From Caldicellulosiruptor danielii (GTDB lineage: Bacteria; Bacillota; Thermoanaerobacteria; Caldicellulosiruptorales; Caldicellulosiruptoraceae): DNA of 64,000 nucleotides. The translations under genes and the position numbers were made by a program. Positions 32,891-42,247 of the stretch are shown here, piece by piece. Position 1 is the stretch's first letter. Each line of letters begins with the position of its first letter. The DNA lies in the NCBI RefSeq assembly GCF_034343125.1, contig NZ_CP139957.1, forward strand, positions 519,001 to 583,000. Direction: 5' to 3'. The notes under the pieces were generated by a model. It was not told the DNA's origin, made no database searches, and was given only the letters and a program-made list of their open reading frames with translations.

Positions 32891-34644
32891 ATGAACAAGA
32901 AAACAGGGAGCATTTTGATAATTCTTATAGTAGGTGCTATTTTTACTTTTGCATCACAGAGAGCTATTGATTCTAATGTGGAATTTTATTTGTATAAACT
33001 TTTTGAAATGATTGGAGTTGTTGCAATAAGTGGAATATTCATTATATCAGTTTATCTAGGTGAAGAGTTAAAAAATACGCTAATTTATAGTTTTGGGAAA
33101 ATATTTCTTGCCCTTGTGGCTTTCAAATTCCTATATATTCTAAATTTAGAAAAGGATGTAGTAAATGGTTTAAAAGGTTTGCAGCCACTTGTATTTTTGA
33201 ACATCTTCTCAAAGCTTTTGATAATATATTCTTTAATATTTTCTGTTGTAGGCAAAAAGAAGCTAAAAAACATTTTCTCAAAAGCGTGGATGTGGATAAA
33301 CATAATTTTAATTATGGTAAGTTTATTAATATTTGTAAAAGTAAAGAACGCCCAAAGTCCAGTGTTTTTATTGTCTCAAACCTCCTCAACAAGTTTGTAT
33401 ACTTTCAGTGAATTTCTTATAATTATGGGTATTGCAATCTTGCTTTATATGAGCTATAAAAACTTTTACTTTAAGCATACAAAAAGCTTTCAAGTATTTA
33501 TTCTGCTTTTTGCCGGTGGAGAGGCCATTTTGCTACTCTTTAAAAGAAAAGGGGTACTCTTTTCAGAAGCTTTGCAGAACGCTGCTATGCTGTATCTTTT
33601 CATTGCAATTTTTTAGCAATTGCACTACAAAGATTCAGGTTTTTGCATAATTTATCAAGATTCAGTAGTGAAGTATTAAAAGAAAAGTTTGATGTTCAGA
33701 GAAGTTTTGAGCTTCTTGTGGATTTTATATATGAAATATACTCTAAGACATTTCCGAGAATCTGTTTTTATTACCAACAAGAGGATGGAAATTACAAACT
33801 TGTTATAGCCAAAGATGAGAGCGAAAGTATAAAGTCTTTTGAAGAAGTTGAAGTGAGTATTCAACGAGATGCAAAAATTAAGGATATAAATCACATTTCT
33901 ATATTTGGCGTCCAGGAACTTGAGAAAATGCTTGAATGCAAACAACTAAAAAGTATGCTGTCAGACATCTACCGTAGTGTAGTGTTTGTTCCTATTCGCA
34001 GGTATAATAAACTTGTAGGTTTTCTGCTTTGTTACTCACGGATGAAGGATTTTAAAATGACTGATGAGGAGAAAGAAGGACTTATAGTTTTTGTGAATTT
34101 TTCTCAAGCTCTTCTTTCTCAGATTGAGAGAATTGAAAAGATAAGAAATTTATCCACAGAGGACGAGCTTACAGGTCTTTACAACAGAAGATACTTCATG
34201 AAAGAATTAATTTTAGAGTCAATAACTGCAGACAGATACAAAAACAAATTTTGTGTAGCCTTTTTTGATATGGATAATCTAAAACTTTTGAACGACTTTT
34301 ACGGACATAATGTGGGAGACAAAGCTATAAGGATGATTGGTAGAATTATAAGAGACAATATCCGAAAAACAGATATTCCAGCAAGGCTTGGAGGAGATGA
34401 ATTTGCAGTTATATTCAAAAATTGCAACAAAGATGCTATAGAAGATAGAATTAAAAATATAAAACAATTGATTGAAAAAGAGTCAGAGCTTCAGCTTCCA
34501 AAAAAGATAAAAGTAAGCTGTGGGGTTGCTGTGTATCCCGACGATACAACCAGCCTTGATGAACTTCTTAAGATTGCAGATATGAGAATGTACGACGAAA
34601 AGTTAAAAAGCAAAGGGGGCGATTTTGATGCAGAAAGGCAGTAA
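32891..34644 (+). pseudogene. Membrane-bound GGDEF diguanylate cyclase, split by a one-base frameshift
   Basis: The first frame (32891-33616) encodes about seven membrane helices (residues 5-240). It stops at MLYLFIAIF-TAG inside a T6 run (33609-33614). With one extra T the frame continues as FLAIALQRFRFLHNLSRF into a GAF-like sensor (about 33680-34110) and a full GGDEF domain: EDELTGLYNRRYF, FFDMDNLKLLND, and RKTDIPARLGGDEF, where RxxD is the c-di-GMP inhibitory site. It would make c-di-GMP. All catalytic residues remain, so the break is recent or a sequencing indel. If real, a separate soluble GAF-GGDEF protein from ATG 33643 could still be made. Confidence 0.85.
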
Positions 34645-36292
34645 CACTGTCAGGGTATTTTTTGAAGATGCAAATGTATTTGAAGATGTAGAGGTTGGGA
34701 CAAATCTTTTGAGCTTTATTCCAAGGTTTGAAGGTTATTTTAAATCTCCTATTGTTGCTGCAAAGGTTGACAATGAGATAAAAGAGTTAAAATATGTAAT
34801 CTCAAGAGATTGCAAAGTAAAGTTTATTGACATGACACAGGAAGATGGTATGAGGATTTACAGAAGAAGCCTCATTTTTGTTTTGATTGTTGCAACAAGG
34901 ATGCTTTTCAAAGAAGCTGTGAATGTTCAGCACTCTCTTTCAAAAGGGCTTTACTGTGAGGTTGAAAACAGAAAGCTAAGTTTGTACGACATAGAGCTTA
35001 TAAAACAAAAGATGAAATGGATAATTGAGCAGGACTTTCAGTTCAGAAGAGAGAAGGTTTCAAAAGAGGAGGCCGTTAGACTTTTTGAAGAAAAGGGATT
35101 TTATGATAAGGCAAGAACAATAAAATTTTCAGAAAATGACCATGTGTATATTTACTACTGTGGAGATTATGTTGATTACTTTTATGGGCACCTGGTACCT
35201 TCCACAGGATATCTTAAAATTTTTGACTTGATTCAATACCACGATGGCATGGTACTTTTGTATCCTGATAAGTCAGACCCGTTTAAGCTTCAGGAGTTTG
35301 TGGAGAACAAGAAGCTGTTTGCGGTCTACCATGAGTACAAAAACTGGGGTAGAATACTTGGGGTAAATGATGTTGGTGAGCTCAATGAAGTTATAGCAAG
35401 CGGAAAGATAAGAGAATTTATAAGGGTATCAGAAGCTCTGCACGAAAAAAAGATTGCGTACCTTGCTGACCAGATTTCGCAAAATCCTCAGATAAAAGTT
35501 GTTTTGATATCCGGACCTTCATCATCCGGAAAGACAACCTTTGCACAAAGGCTTTCTATTCAACTCAAAGTAAATGGAAAAAAACCTGTTTATATAGGTC
35601 TTGACGACTATTTTTTTGAAGATAAAGTTCCATTTGACGAAAATGGTAAGCCTGACTATGAATCGATTGAAGCTATTGATGTTGAGCTTTTCAATAAACA
35701 GTTGAAAGATTTGATAGAAGGCAAGGAAGTTGTGCTCCCACGGTTTAATTTCATAGAGCGAAAGAGGACGTTTGAAAGACGAGTCAAACTTGAAAAGAAC
35801 GACATAATAATAATTGAAGGCATACATGGTCTAAACAGCAGACTTACTCCGATGATACCAGACGAAAACAAGTTCAAAATATATGTGAGTGCTCTGACAC
35901 ACCTGAACCTTGACAAGCACAACAGAATCCAAACTACAGACTACAGGATATTAAGACGAATTGTAAGAGATGCCAGAACAAGAGGCGCATCTGCTAAGAG
36001 AACAATTTCTATGTGGCCGTCTGTCAGAAACGGCGAAGAGAAAAACATTTTTCCATACCAAGAGATGGCAGATGCCATGTTCAATTCTGCGCTAATTTAT
36101 GAGCTTGCGGTTTTGAAAAAATATGCTGTGCCGCTACTTAGGACAATCACGAAAGAAGATGAGGAATATAGCGAGGCACAGAGGCTTTTGCATTTCTTGA
36201 GCTTTATCCTCACAATTGAAGACGAAAGGGAAATCCCACCACAGTCTATCATAAGAGAGTTCATTGGAGGGTCTTGCTTTTATGACTTCTAA
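34628..36292 (+). CDS. Nucleoside (uridine) kinase with TGS/ThrRS-like N-terminal domain
   Basis: A 555-residue protein of the clostridial 'nucleoside kinase' family. Residues 1-220 resemble the TGS and second additional domain of threonyl-tRNA synthetase (the editing-type region, here without a full HxxxH motif). Residues 290-500 are a uridine-kinase/phosphoribulokinase domain with P-loop ISGPSSSGKTT, the LDDYF motif and IIIEGIHGLN. The substrate is probably uridine/cytidine, unproven. It overlaps the GGDEF gene by 17 bases; ATG 34628 follows AAAGGGGGC. Confidence 0.88.
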   Translation: MQKGSNTVRVFFEDANVFEDVEVGTNLLSFIPRFEGYFKSPIVAAKVDNEIKELKYVISRDCKVKFIDMTQEDGMRIYRRSLIFVLIVATRMLFKEAVNVQHSLSKGLYCEVENRKLSLYDIELIKQKMKWIIEQDFQFRREKVSKEEAVRLFEEKGFYDKARTIKFSENDHVYIYYCGDYVDYFYGHLVPSTGYLKIFDLIQYHDGMVLLYPDKSDPFKLQEFVENKKLFAVYHEYKNWGRILGVNDVGELNEVIASGKIREFIRVSEALHEKKIAYLADQISQNPQIKVVLISGPSSSGKTTFAQRLSIQLKVNGKKPVYIGLDDYFFEDKVPFDENGKPDYESIEAIDVELFNKQLKDLIEGKEVVLPRFNFIERKRTFERRVKLEKNDIIIIEGIHGLNSRLTPMIPDENKFKIYVSALTHLNLDKHNRIQTTDYRILRRIVRDARTRGASAKRTISMWPSVRNGEEKNIFPYQEMADAMFNSALIYELAVLKKYAVPLLRTITKEDEEYSEAQRLLHFLSFILTIEDEREIPPQSIIREFIGGSCFYDF

Positions 36293-36300
36293 AAAGAAAA

Positions 36301-36334
36301 GGGGCTTTTTGGGATATTTTCCTTCAAGCCCCTT
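36301..36334. terminator. Bidirectional terminator between nucleoside kinase and the DUF2680-like gene
   Basis: Stem GGGGCTT / AAGCCCC with A-rich left and T-rich right flanks between two converging genes. Confidence 0.85.
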
Positions 36335-36340
36335 ATGTTT

Positions 36341-37225
36341 TTAGAATGTCACATTTGTTGAAGAGCTATTTGTATTTTGATTTGTTCTCTGATTTGGCCA
36401 AAAGCCTCTCATCTTAAATCCAAATCCGCCTTTAGTACTATCCATTCCTGCAGCGCCTTTAAATTTTCTGCCAAATCCTCGTGTAGCAAATCCCTTTGAA
36501 AGGTCCCAGTTTGAAATTTTTGTTTTGACAGCTTCTTTCATTTTGTCTGCCTGGTCTTTTGTTATTTTACCTTCCTGCAGAAGCTTATCAATCTTTGCTG
36601 TTTGCATTGAGATTAATTTGTTTTTGAAGTCCGACTCAAGGATATTCTTAGACTTGATTAAGTCTGCAATGGTCTTTCCATTTTTCAACTCATTCAAAAG
36701 GTTATCTTTTGTCATGCCGAGGATTGTAGCAATATCACTGAACATATCGAGGTTATAAATATCTTTTGAAAATGCTTTGACTTTAAAACCAAAGAAGGGA
36801 AGGTTTCCGTTCCAGCTATCTATCTTTTGTTTTAAACTTTGCTTTAGCTGTGATGCTTTGTCGCTTGTTATTTTATTGTTTTTAACAGCTTCATCAATCT
36901 TTGCATAAAGGCTTTCTAAAAGCTTTGATTTGAACTGGTCGAATGTCAGACCTTTGGCCTTTAAGATGTCTGTGAAAGACTTTCCGCTTTGAATCTCTTT
37001 TTGAATATCTTCTTTTTTCATGCCAAGGATGTTTTCAATTGTGCCAGAAATATCAAGATTTATCCCTGTAGCATCTTTTCCGAATTTTCCAAAACAAAGT
37101 TTTGCAAAATTGCCCTTAAAAGCTGCTGGAAGATTTACCTTTGAAGACCCTGCAAATGCAAGGCTTACGCTTAAAATCAGGATTGCAATAAGTCCTATAC
37201 CAATTATTGTCTTTATCCTTTTCAC
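36341..37225 (-). CDS. Secreted protein with two DUF2680-like repeats
   Basis: A 294-residue exported protein: signal peptide (IIGIGLIAILILSVSLAFA-GS), then two helical repeats of about 75 residues (ILGMKKEDIQKEIQSGKSFTDILKAKGL... and ILGMTKDNLLNELKNGKTIADLIKSKNI...), each with LGM, a GKS/T-x-xD-I/L step and a K/Q-rich second helix (NNKITSDKASQLKQ, EGKITKDQADKMKE). The tail is Gly/Phe/Asn rich. The repeats resemble DUF2680; function unknown. GTG 37225 follows AGAGGTGA; ATG 37246 has no ribosome site. Confidence 0.8.
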   Translation of the reverse strand: MKRIKTIIGIGLIAILILSVSLAFAGSSKVNLPAAFKGNFAKLCFGKFGKDATGINLDISGTIENILGMKKEDIQKEIQSGKSFTDILKAKGLTFDQFKSKLLESLYAKIDEAVKNNKITSDKASQLKQSLKQKIDSWNGNLPFFGFKVKAFSKDIYNLDMFSDIATILGMTKDNLLNELKNGKTIADLIKSKNILESDFKNKLISMQTAKIDKLLQEGKITKDQADKMKEAVKTKISNWDLSKGFATRGFGRKFKGAAGMDSTKGGFGFKMRGFWPNQRTNQNTNSSSTNVTF

Positions 37226-37414
37226 TGAAAAATCACCTCTTTTCATTTTGAATTTTTATTTCAATTATATTATCCCACACAAAATCGGATTTTGTGTTTC
37301 GCAATTGTAAAAATATTTTTAAGGAAAATATTTACATAAAGATGGGTTTTTAAATCGATAGCAAAAGGGTATATTAGAATCGAAGAAATTTTAAAAGGAG
37401 GGTGAAGATAAAAA

Positions 37415-39103
37415 ATGAAGTATATGGTGATTGGTGCTGTTGCTGGTGGAATGACAGCAGCGATGAAAATAAGACGAAATGATGACAAAGCAGAAATTAT
37501 TGTATATGACAAAGATGCTGATATATCATATTCTGGTTGTTCTCTTGCATACTATATTTCGGGTGTGATAGATAACAGGAAAAGCATTGTTCCAAGAGAT
37601 AGCCAATATTTTAAAAAATTCAATGTTGATGTGAAAACAGCTCATGAAGTTTTAAAGGTCGACATACAAAACAAGAAGGTGATTGTCAAGGATTTAAATG
37701 CTGGTAATACCTTTGAAGATAGTTTCGACAAGTTAATTATTGCAACAGGAGCATATCCTGTGATACCCCAGATTGATGGCATAGAACTTGAGGGCATATT
37801 TGTCCTTCGAAATGTCAAGGATGCTGATAGAATAAAAAAGTTTATAAACGGCTATTTTCCCAAGAGAGCTTTAATAGTTGGTGGTGGGTACATTGGACTT
37901 GAAATGGCAGAAGCTTTGAAGGTTTTAGGGATGGATGCGTGCATTGTGGAAAAACAGGAAAATATTCTCCCCAACTTGGATAGTGACATGGCAAGGCTTG
38001 TTGAGAGCTATCTTGAAAAAAAAGGTGTTATAATAAAAAAGAGCACCACCGTTTTGAGTTTTGAAGGAGACAAGAGAGTAAAAAGAGCCATTTTGAGCGA
38101 CGGTAGCAAAGTAGAGGCAGACTTTGTCTTGCTTGCAGTAGGAGTAAGACCTTCTACCCAGTTTTTAGAAGGAAGCGGTATACACCTTTTGCCAAATGGA
38201 GCTATCAAGGTTGACGAGTATATGAGAACAAACATTGAAGGAATCTTTGCAGCAGGTGACTGTGCTGCTGTGTATTTCAAGCTAAATGGCAAAACTATGT
38301 ACGTGCCACTAGGATCTACTGCAAACAAGATGGGAAGAATAGCAGGTGAAAATGCAACAGGTGGAAATATAAAGTTCAGTGGTATTTTGGCAACCTCAAT
38401 TTTCAAAGTATTTGATCTCACAGTTGCGCAAACAGGTTACACAGAAAAGATGGCACAGCAAGATGGAATTGAGTATGAAGTTGGCCATGTCACAAAACCG
38501 CATATAACAACAGCATATCCTGGTGCTGAGAATATGACTATAAAAGCGATTGCAGAACTAAATTCACGAAAAATTATTGGTGCTCAAATTGTTGGCACAA
38601 AAGGAGTTGACAAAAGGATTGATGTCTTAGCAACAGCAATCTTTGCAGGACTTACAACAGATGACCTTTTCCAGCTTGATTTAGCCTATGCACCGCCATT
38701 TTCATCTGCAAAAGACCCTGTTCATTATGTTGGCATGGTTATGTCAAACTTTCTTGACAAGAGAAAATTTAATTGTACCCAGGAAAAGCTTCTGGAAAAG
38801 ATACAAAAAGGAGAAGATTTGGTTGTTCTGGATGTTAGGACACCTGAGCAGTATAGAGTCGAGCACATAAAGGGTGCTGTAAATATTCCTCTTGAGATGT
38901 TGCAAAATAAAATGAATTTGCTTCCAAAAGACAAGCAGATAATTGTATACTGTAACAGCGGGGTAAGTTCAAATATTGCCCAAAATATCCTTCAGCAAAA
39001 TGGGTTTAGAAAGGTTTATAACCTTTCAGGCGGTATTTCGAACGTGACTTTAGAGCAGCTGCTCGAAGAAAGTACTTCAGATTCTTTTCCTTCTTCTCCA
39101 TAG
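37415..39103 (+). CDS. CoA-disulfide reductase/NADH oxidase family protein fused to a rhodanese domain
   Basis: A 562-residue flavoprotein. An FAD-binding start (YMVIGAVAGGMTAAMKIRR) is followed by the single redox cysteine in SYSGCSLAYYISG, an NAD motif (RALIVGGGYIGLEMAEAL), the second FAD motif (TNIEGIFAAGDCA), a dimerisation domain, and a C-terminal rhodanese domain (VVLDVRTPEQYRVEHIKGAVNIP) with active Cys in IVYCNSGVSS near residue 512. Known CoADR-rhodanese fusions reduce CoA or polysulfide disulfides with NAD(P)H. A role in sulfur or oxygen detoxification is inferred. Its 3' end overlaps dedA by 27 bases. Confidence 0.92.
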   Translation: MKYMVIGAVAGGMTAAMKIRRNDDKAEIIVYDKDADISYSGCSLAYYISGVIDNRKSIVPRDSQYFKKFNVDVKTAHEVLKVDIQNKKVIVKDLNAGNTFEDSFDKLIIATGAYPVIPQIDGIELEGIFVLRNVKDADRIKKFINGYFPKRALIVGGGYIGLEMAEALKVLGMDACIVEKQENILPNLDSDMARLVESYLEKKGVIIKKSTTVLSFEGDKRVKRAILSDGSKVEADFVLLAVGVRPSTQFLEGSGIHLLPNGAIKVDEYMRTNIEGIFAAGDCAAVYFKLNGKTMYVPLGSTANKMGRIAGENATGGNIKFSGILATSIFKVFDLTVAQTGYTEKMAQQDGIEYEVGHVTKPHITTAYPGAENMTIKAIAELNSRKIIGAQIVGTKGVDKRIDVLATAIFAGLTTDDLFQLDLAYAPPFSSAKDPVHYVGMVMSNFLDKRKFNCTQEKLLEKIQKGEDLVVLDVRTPEQYRVEHIKGAVNIPLEMLQNKMNLLPKDKQIIVYCNSGVSSNIAQNILQQNGFRKVYNLSGGISNVTLEQLLEESTSDSFPSSP

Positions 39104-39682
39104 CTTTAAAAATATAGTCCACGCTAATATTACAATAAAAACCAACACGAAGATGGCAAGCCAGAAAAGATGTATGTCTTTTTTGTAAAGGAATTTGAAA
39201 AAGCTAAACCCATACCAATAAAAATACACATAAAATGTCGCCCAGATAGCATTTCCAATAAATGAAGATATCACATATTCATAGAAATTCATTTTACTAA
39301 TTCCTGCCAAGAAAATAACTGGGGTGCGCGGAACTCCTATTATTCTTGCTATCGGTACTGCAAATATTCCATACTTTACAAAAAAGCTGTTGACGCTTTC
39401 AAGCGTCTCTTTTTTTATTCTCAAAAGCCCTTGGAAAATGCTGATTATTTTCTTTCTTCCACTTCTGAGAAAAAGGTTTACAACAACATTTCCACAAAGA
39501 TTCCCCAGAGATATCACCATTATTAATGTAAAAGGAGAAAATTTGCGAGAGTTTAAAAGCGCAACTGTACCAAGGTAAGCAATCTGAGTTGGAAATGGAA
39601 TTCCAAGCCCTTCCACAGCTAATATCAAGAATATTCCCCAAAGTCCAAAACTATCAACCATGTATTTCAAAAATTCAATCAT
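39077..39682 (-). CDS. DedA family (SNARE-associated) membrane protein
   Basis: A 201-residue membrane protein with the DedA signatures: EGLGIPFPTQIAYLGTVALL, GNLCGNVVVNLFLRSGRK, the FGxFxxRxxPxxR-type motif as YGIFAVPIARIIGVPRTPVIFLAGISKMNF, and IGNAIWATFYVYFYWYG. Related DedA proteins are lipid (undecaprenyl-phosphate or phosphatidylethanolamine) flippases. The gene converges with and overlaps the CoADR gene. Confidence 0.9.
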   Translation of the reverse strand: MIEFLKYMVDSFGLWGIFLILAVEGLGIPFPTQIAYLGTVALLNSRKFSPFTLIMVISLGNLCGNVVVNLFLRSGRKKIISIFQGLLRIKKETLESVNSFFVKYGIFAVPIARIIGVPRTPVIFLAGISKMNFYEYVISSFIGNAIWATFYVYFYWYGFSFFKFLYKKDIHLFWLAIFVLVFIVILAWTIFLKLWRRRKRI

Positions 39683-39932
39683 ATTTCCATCATCTCTTAA
39701 AACAAGTTTTTACACTATCTATTTTACTCTTTTTTTCATAGAATAAACAGAAAGATAAACTTTGGATTTGCTAATGTGACTTTTCAAAATTTTGTTAGAT
39801 ACAAAAAAGAGTATTCAAACCAATGAAATACTCTCAAGGTAGATAAATGGCATAAAAATTAGTTTAAAGTTGATAAAATTTTTGTATAGAATATGGGCAA
39901 AAGGTATAAAATTCATATATGAAAGGTGTAGC

Positions 39933-39955
39933 AAGTCAAGAAAATTTCTTGACTT
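39933..39955. promoter_or_regulatory. 23-bp perfect palindrome upstream of the G5/3D gene
   Basis: AAGTCAAGAAA-A-TTTCTTGACTT, eleven-base arms with a one-base centre, ten bases upstream of the -35 box at 39966. Too tight a loop for a good terminator, so an operator is more likely. The rest of 39683-40041 is A/T-rich with no gene. Confidence 0.55.
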
Positions 39956-39965
39956 TTAAGGTGAT

Positions 39966-39994
39966 TTGACAAAAAATTTTTTTTAAATTAAAAT
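39966..39994 (+). promoter_or_regulatory. Promoter of the G5/3D-domain gene
   Basis: TTGACA, 17 bases, TAAAAT, about 45 bases before the start codon. Confidence 0.8.
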
Positions 39995-40041
39995 AACAAA
40001 GAAGTTTTTGCTAAACAAATCCATTTTGTAGGAGGTTGATT

Positions 40042-41070
40042 ATGGATAAACTAAGGTGCCTTGTGGCAAAGCCAAGGGATATGAAGAAGCTTATCCTGGC
40101 TTTTGTCATTGTATTTGTTTTGTCAGTCCTGCTTGGCGCTATGACTGCACAGGCACTGGTAAAAGAAGTTAGCATAACAATTGACGGCAAGACATTTTAT
40201 TATAAAACAATCAAATCCACAGTAAGAGAGGTTTTAGAAGAAAATCAAATTTACTTGACAAAAGATGACTATATATCGCCTTCTTTGGATTCGAAAATAA
40301 ATGAGAATACCCAGATAATAATAAAGAGAGCTTTTGAAGTGAAAATACTTGTTGGCGACGAGGAAAAGGTTGTATATATTCCAAGTGGTACTGTTCAAGA
40401 TGCTCTCAAAAAAGCAGGGGTTGTTCTTGGAAAGTTGGACAAGGTAAATCTTCCCCTTTCTCAGCTTCTTGACAAGCCTACTGTCATTAAAATTACTAAG
40501 GTAACAGAAAAGCTGGTCGTGGAAAAACAAAAGATACCTTTCAGTACCATTACAAAGATGAACTACAATATGGACTATGGAAAGCAAAGGGTTGTCCAGC
40601 AAGGCCAGGATGGTATCAAAGAAAAAAGATATAAGCTAATATTGGAAGATGGTAAAGAAGTTGAAAGAAAATTGCTTGGTGAGAAAATTGTCAAGCTTCC
40701 GAAGCCAAGGATTGTTGAAGTTGGAGCAATAAGGTGGTTTAAGACGTCAAGAGGAGAAGTGGTCAGATACAGAAAAGTTTATACAATGATAGCAACTGCA
40801 TATTCATTGACTCCAAGCGATACAGGAAAAAGTCCATCTCACCCTGACTATGGCAGGACTGCAACAGGTCACAGAGTTCGACGCGGTGTTGTTGCAGTTG
40901 ACCCGCGTGTGATTCCGCTTGGAACAAGGCTCTATGTAGAAGGGTATGGTTTTGCAACAGCCCTTGACACAGGTTCAGCTATCAAAGGGAACAGAATAGA
41001 TGTGTTTGTCGAAAAGGATGCATATAAATTTGGTGTGCGGCGTGTAAAAGTTTATGTGCTCGCAAACTAA
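40042..41070 (+). CDS. DUF348/G5/3D-domain secreted protein (YabE-like)
   Basis: A 342-residue exported protein: N-terminal signal-anchor (LILAFVIVFVLSVLLGAMTAQA), two DUF348 repeats (VREVLEENQIYLTKDDYISPSLDSKI and VQDALKKAGVVLGKLDKVNLPLSQLL), a G5 domain (EKLVVEKQKIPFSTITKMNYNMDYGK) and a C-terminal 3D domain (TGHRVRRGVVAVDPRVIPLGTRLYVEGYG, ALDTGSAIKGNRIDVF) with the three conserved aspartates of MltA-type lytic transglycosylases. It probably cleaves peptidoglycan during growth or spore germination. ATG 40042 follows GGAGGT. Confidence 0.92.
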   Translation: MDKLRCLVAKPRDMKKLILAFVIVFVLSVLLGAMTAQALVKEVSITIDGKTFYYKTIKSTVREVLEENQIYLTKDDYISPSLDSKINENTQIIIKRAFEVKILVGDEEKVVYIPSGTVQDALKKAGVVLGKLDKVNLPLSQLLDKPTVIKITKVTEKLVVEKQKIPFSTITKMNYNMDYGKQRVVQQGQDGIKEKRYKLILEDGKEVERKLLGEKIVKLPKPRIVEVGAIRWFKTSRGEVVRYRKVYTMIATAYSLTPSDTGKSPSHPDYGRTATGHRVRRGVVAVDPRVIPLGTRLYVEGYGFATALDTGSAIKGNRIDVFVEKDAYKFGVRRVKVYVLAN

Positions 41071-41091
41071 AAAATTGGAGAAAAAAATAAG

Positions 41092-41120
41092 GCCTCCTTG
41101 ACAAAAAGGAGGCTTTTTTG
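41092..41120 (+). terminator. Intrinsic terminator after the 3D-domain gene
   Basis: Eight-base stem GCCTCCTT / AAGGAGGC and six Ts. Confidence 0.92.
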
Positions 41121-41242
41121 TTGTGAAAATATAACATATCATTTTCCAAAATTTAAGGAAAGAAAATTGCAGGTTATTTTTTCAATTGAGATTTTCAAAA
41201 GTTAAATTAAAATTATATGTTGAAGTTTCATAAGAAAATCAT

Positions 41243-42172
41243 GTGGCCAAAAAACAAAAGGGGGCGCAAGATACTTTTATGTTTAAACTTCAAAGGGTGA
41301 CAGACAAGCCAGTTTTGAAGCCAAAACAGGAAAATGAATGGGAAAGAAGTGCAGTTTTCAACGCTGCAGCCATATATCACAGGGGGCTTTTTCATTTGAT
41401 TTACAGAGCAACAAACATCCCACCTCACAAGGATTATGGTGAGTATGTATCTACCATAGGATACGCTGTGTCCACAGATGGTATTAACTTTTACAGACTT
41501 GACAAACCTATAATGGTTGCAGAAAATGACCAGGAAAGAAGAGGAATAGAAGACCCACGTATAGTCGAAATTGATGGGACGTTTTACATGACATACACAG
41601 GTTTTGGCGGAAGATATGATGGTGACTTTAGAATAATGATAGCAAAATCAAAGAACCTCATAAAATGGGAGAGAATGGGTGTTGCGCTTGACGAACCAAA
41701 CAAAGATGCGGCACTTTTTCCGGAGAAGATAAATGGCAGATATGTCATGTTTCACAGAAGATATCCTAACATGTGGCTTGCATTTTCTGATGACATGATA
41801 AACTGGACAGATCATGTTGAGATAATGACTGTAAGAGAAAATTCATGGGAGAGTAGCCGCATAGGTATTGCAGGCCCACCAATAAAGGTCAAGTTTGGCT
41901 GGCTTGTGATATATCACGCAGCAGACTATAAGAATGTGTACAGACTCGGAGCAGTACTTTTGGATGCAAAAGACCCAACAAAGATTCTCTCACGCTTTTC
42001 AGAACCAATTTTAGAACCCGAGCTTTCATGGGAGATTGATGGTTATATACCTAATGTTGTTTTCAGTTGTGGACATGCAGAGGTTGGCGATGAGGTGTGG
42101 GTATACTATGGCGGTGCTGACACTGTAATTGGAGTTGCAAAATTTAATAAAGAGAAAATAAAATTTGATTGA
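41243..42172 (+). CDS. Glycoside hydrolase family 130 phosphorylase (beta-mannoside type)
   Basis: A 309-residue five-bladed propeller protein of GH130: FNAAAIYHRGLFHLIYRA, RRGIEDPRIVEIDGTFYMTYTGF with the proposed acid aspartate, KDAALFPEKINGRYVMFHRR, and IGIAGPPIKVKFGWLVIYH. GH130 enzymes phosphorolyse beta-1,4-mannosyl-glucose or mannooligosaccharides and use phosphate-binding Arg/Lys/His. The exact substrate is not decidable here. The frame starts at GTG 41243; ATG 41279 (MFKLQRVTDKP) is also possible and matches typical family starts. A probable promoter, TTGAGA (41186)-16-TAAAAT (41208), lies upstream. Confidence 0.9.
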   Translation: MAKKQKGAQDTFMFKLQRVTDKPVLKPKQENEWERSAVFNAAAIYHRGLFHLIYRATNIPPHKDYGEYVSTIGYAVSTDGINFYRLDKPIMVAENDQERRGIEDPRIVEIDGTFYMTYTGFGGRYDGDFRIMIAKSKNLIKWERMGVALDEPNKDAALFPEKINGRYVMFHRRYPNMWLAFSDDMINWTDHVEIMTVRENSWESSRIGIAGPPIKVKFGWLVIYHAADYKNVYRLGAVLLDAKDPTKILSRFSEPILEPELSWEIDGYIPNVVFSCGHAEVGDEVWVYYGGADTVIGVAKFNKEKIKFD

Positions 42173-42247
42173 AGTAGCTATAAGGTTAGTGATAAACTTT
42201 ATAATAAAAAATCAAAAAACTTCAGCAGAGAGGGTTTAAAAAAGACA

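Noticed and set aside
39077-39103. Error at the overlap of CoADR and dedA ends
   Set aside because: Convergent genes sharing 27 bases at their 3' ends both keep family-typical lengths, so the overlap seems genuine.
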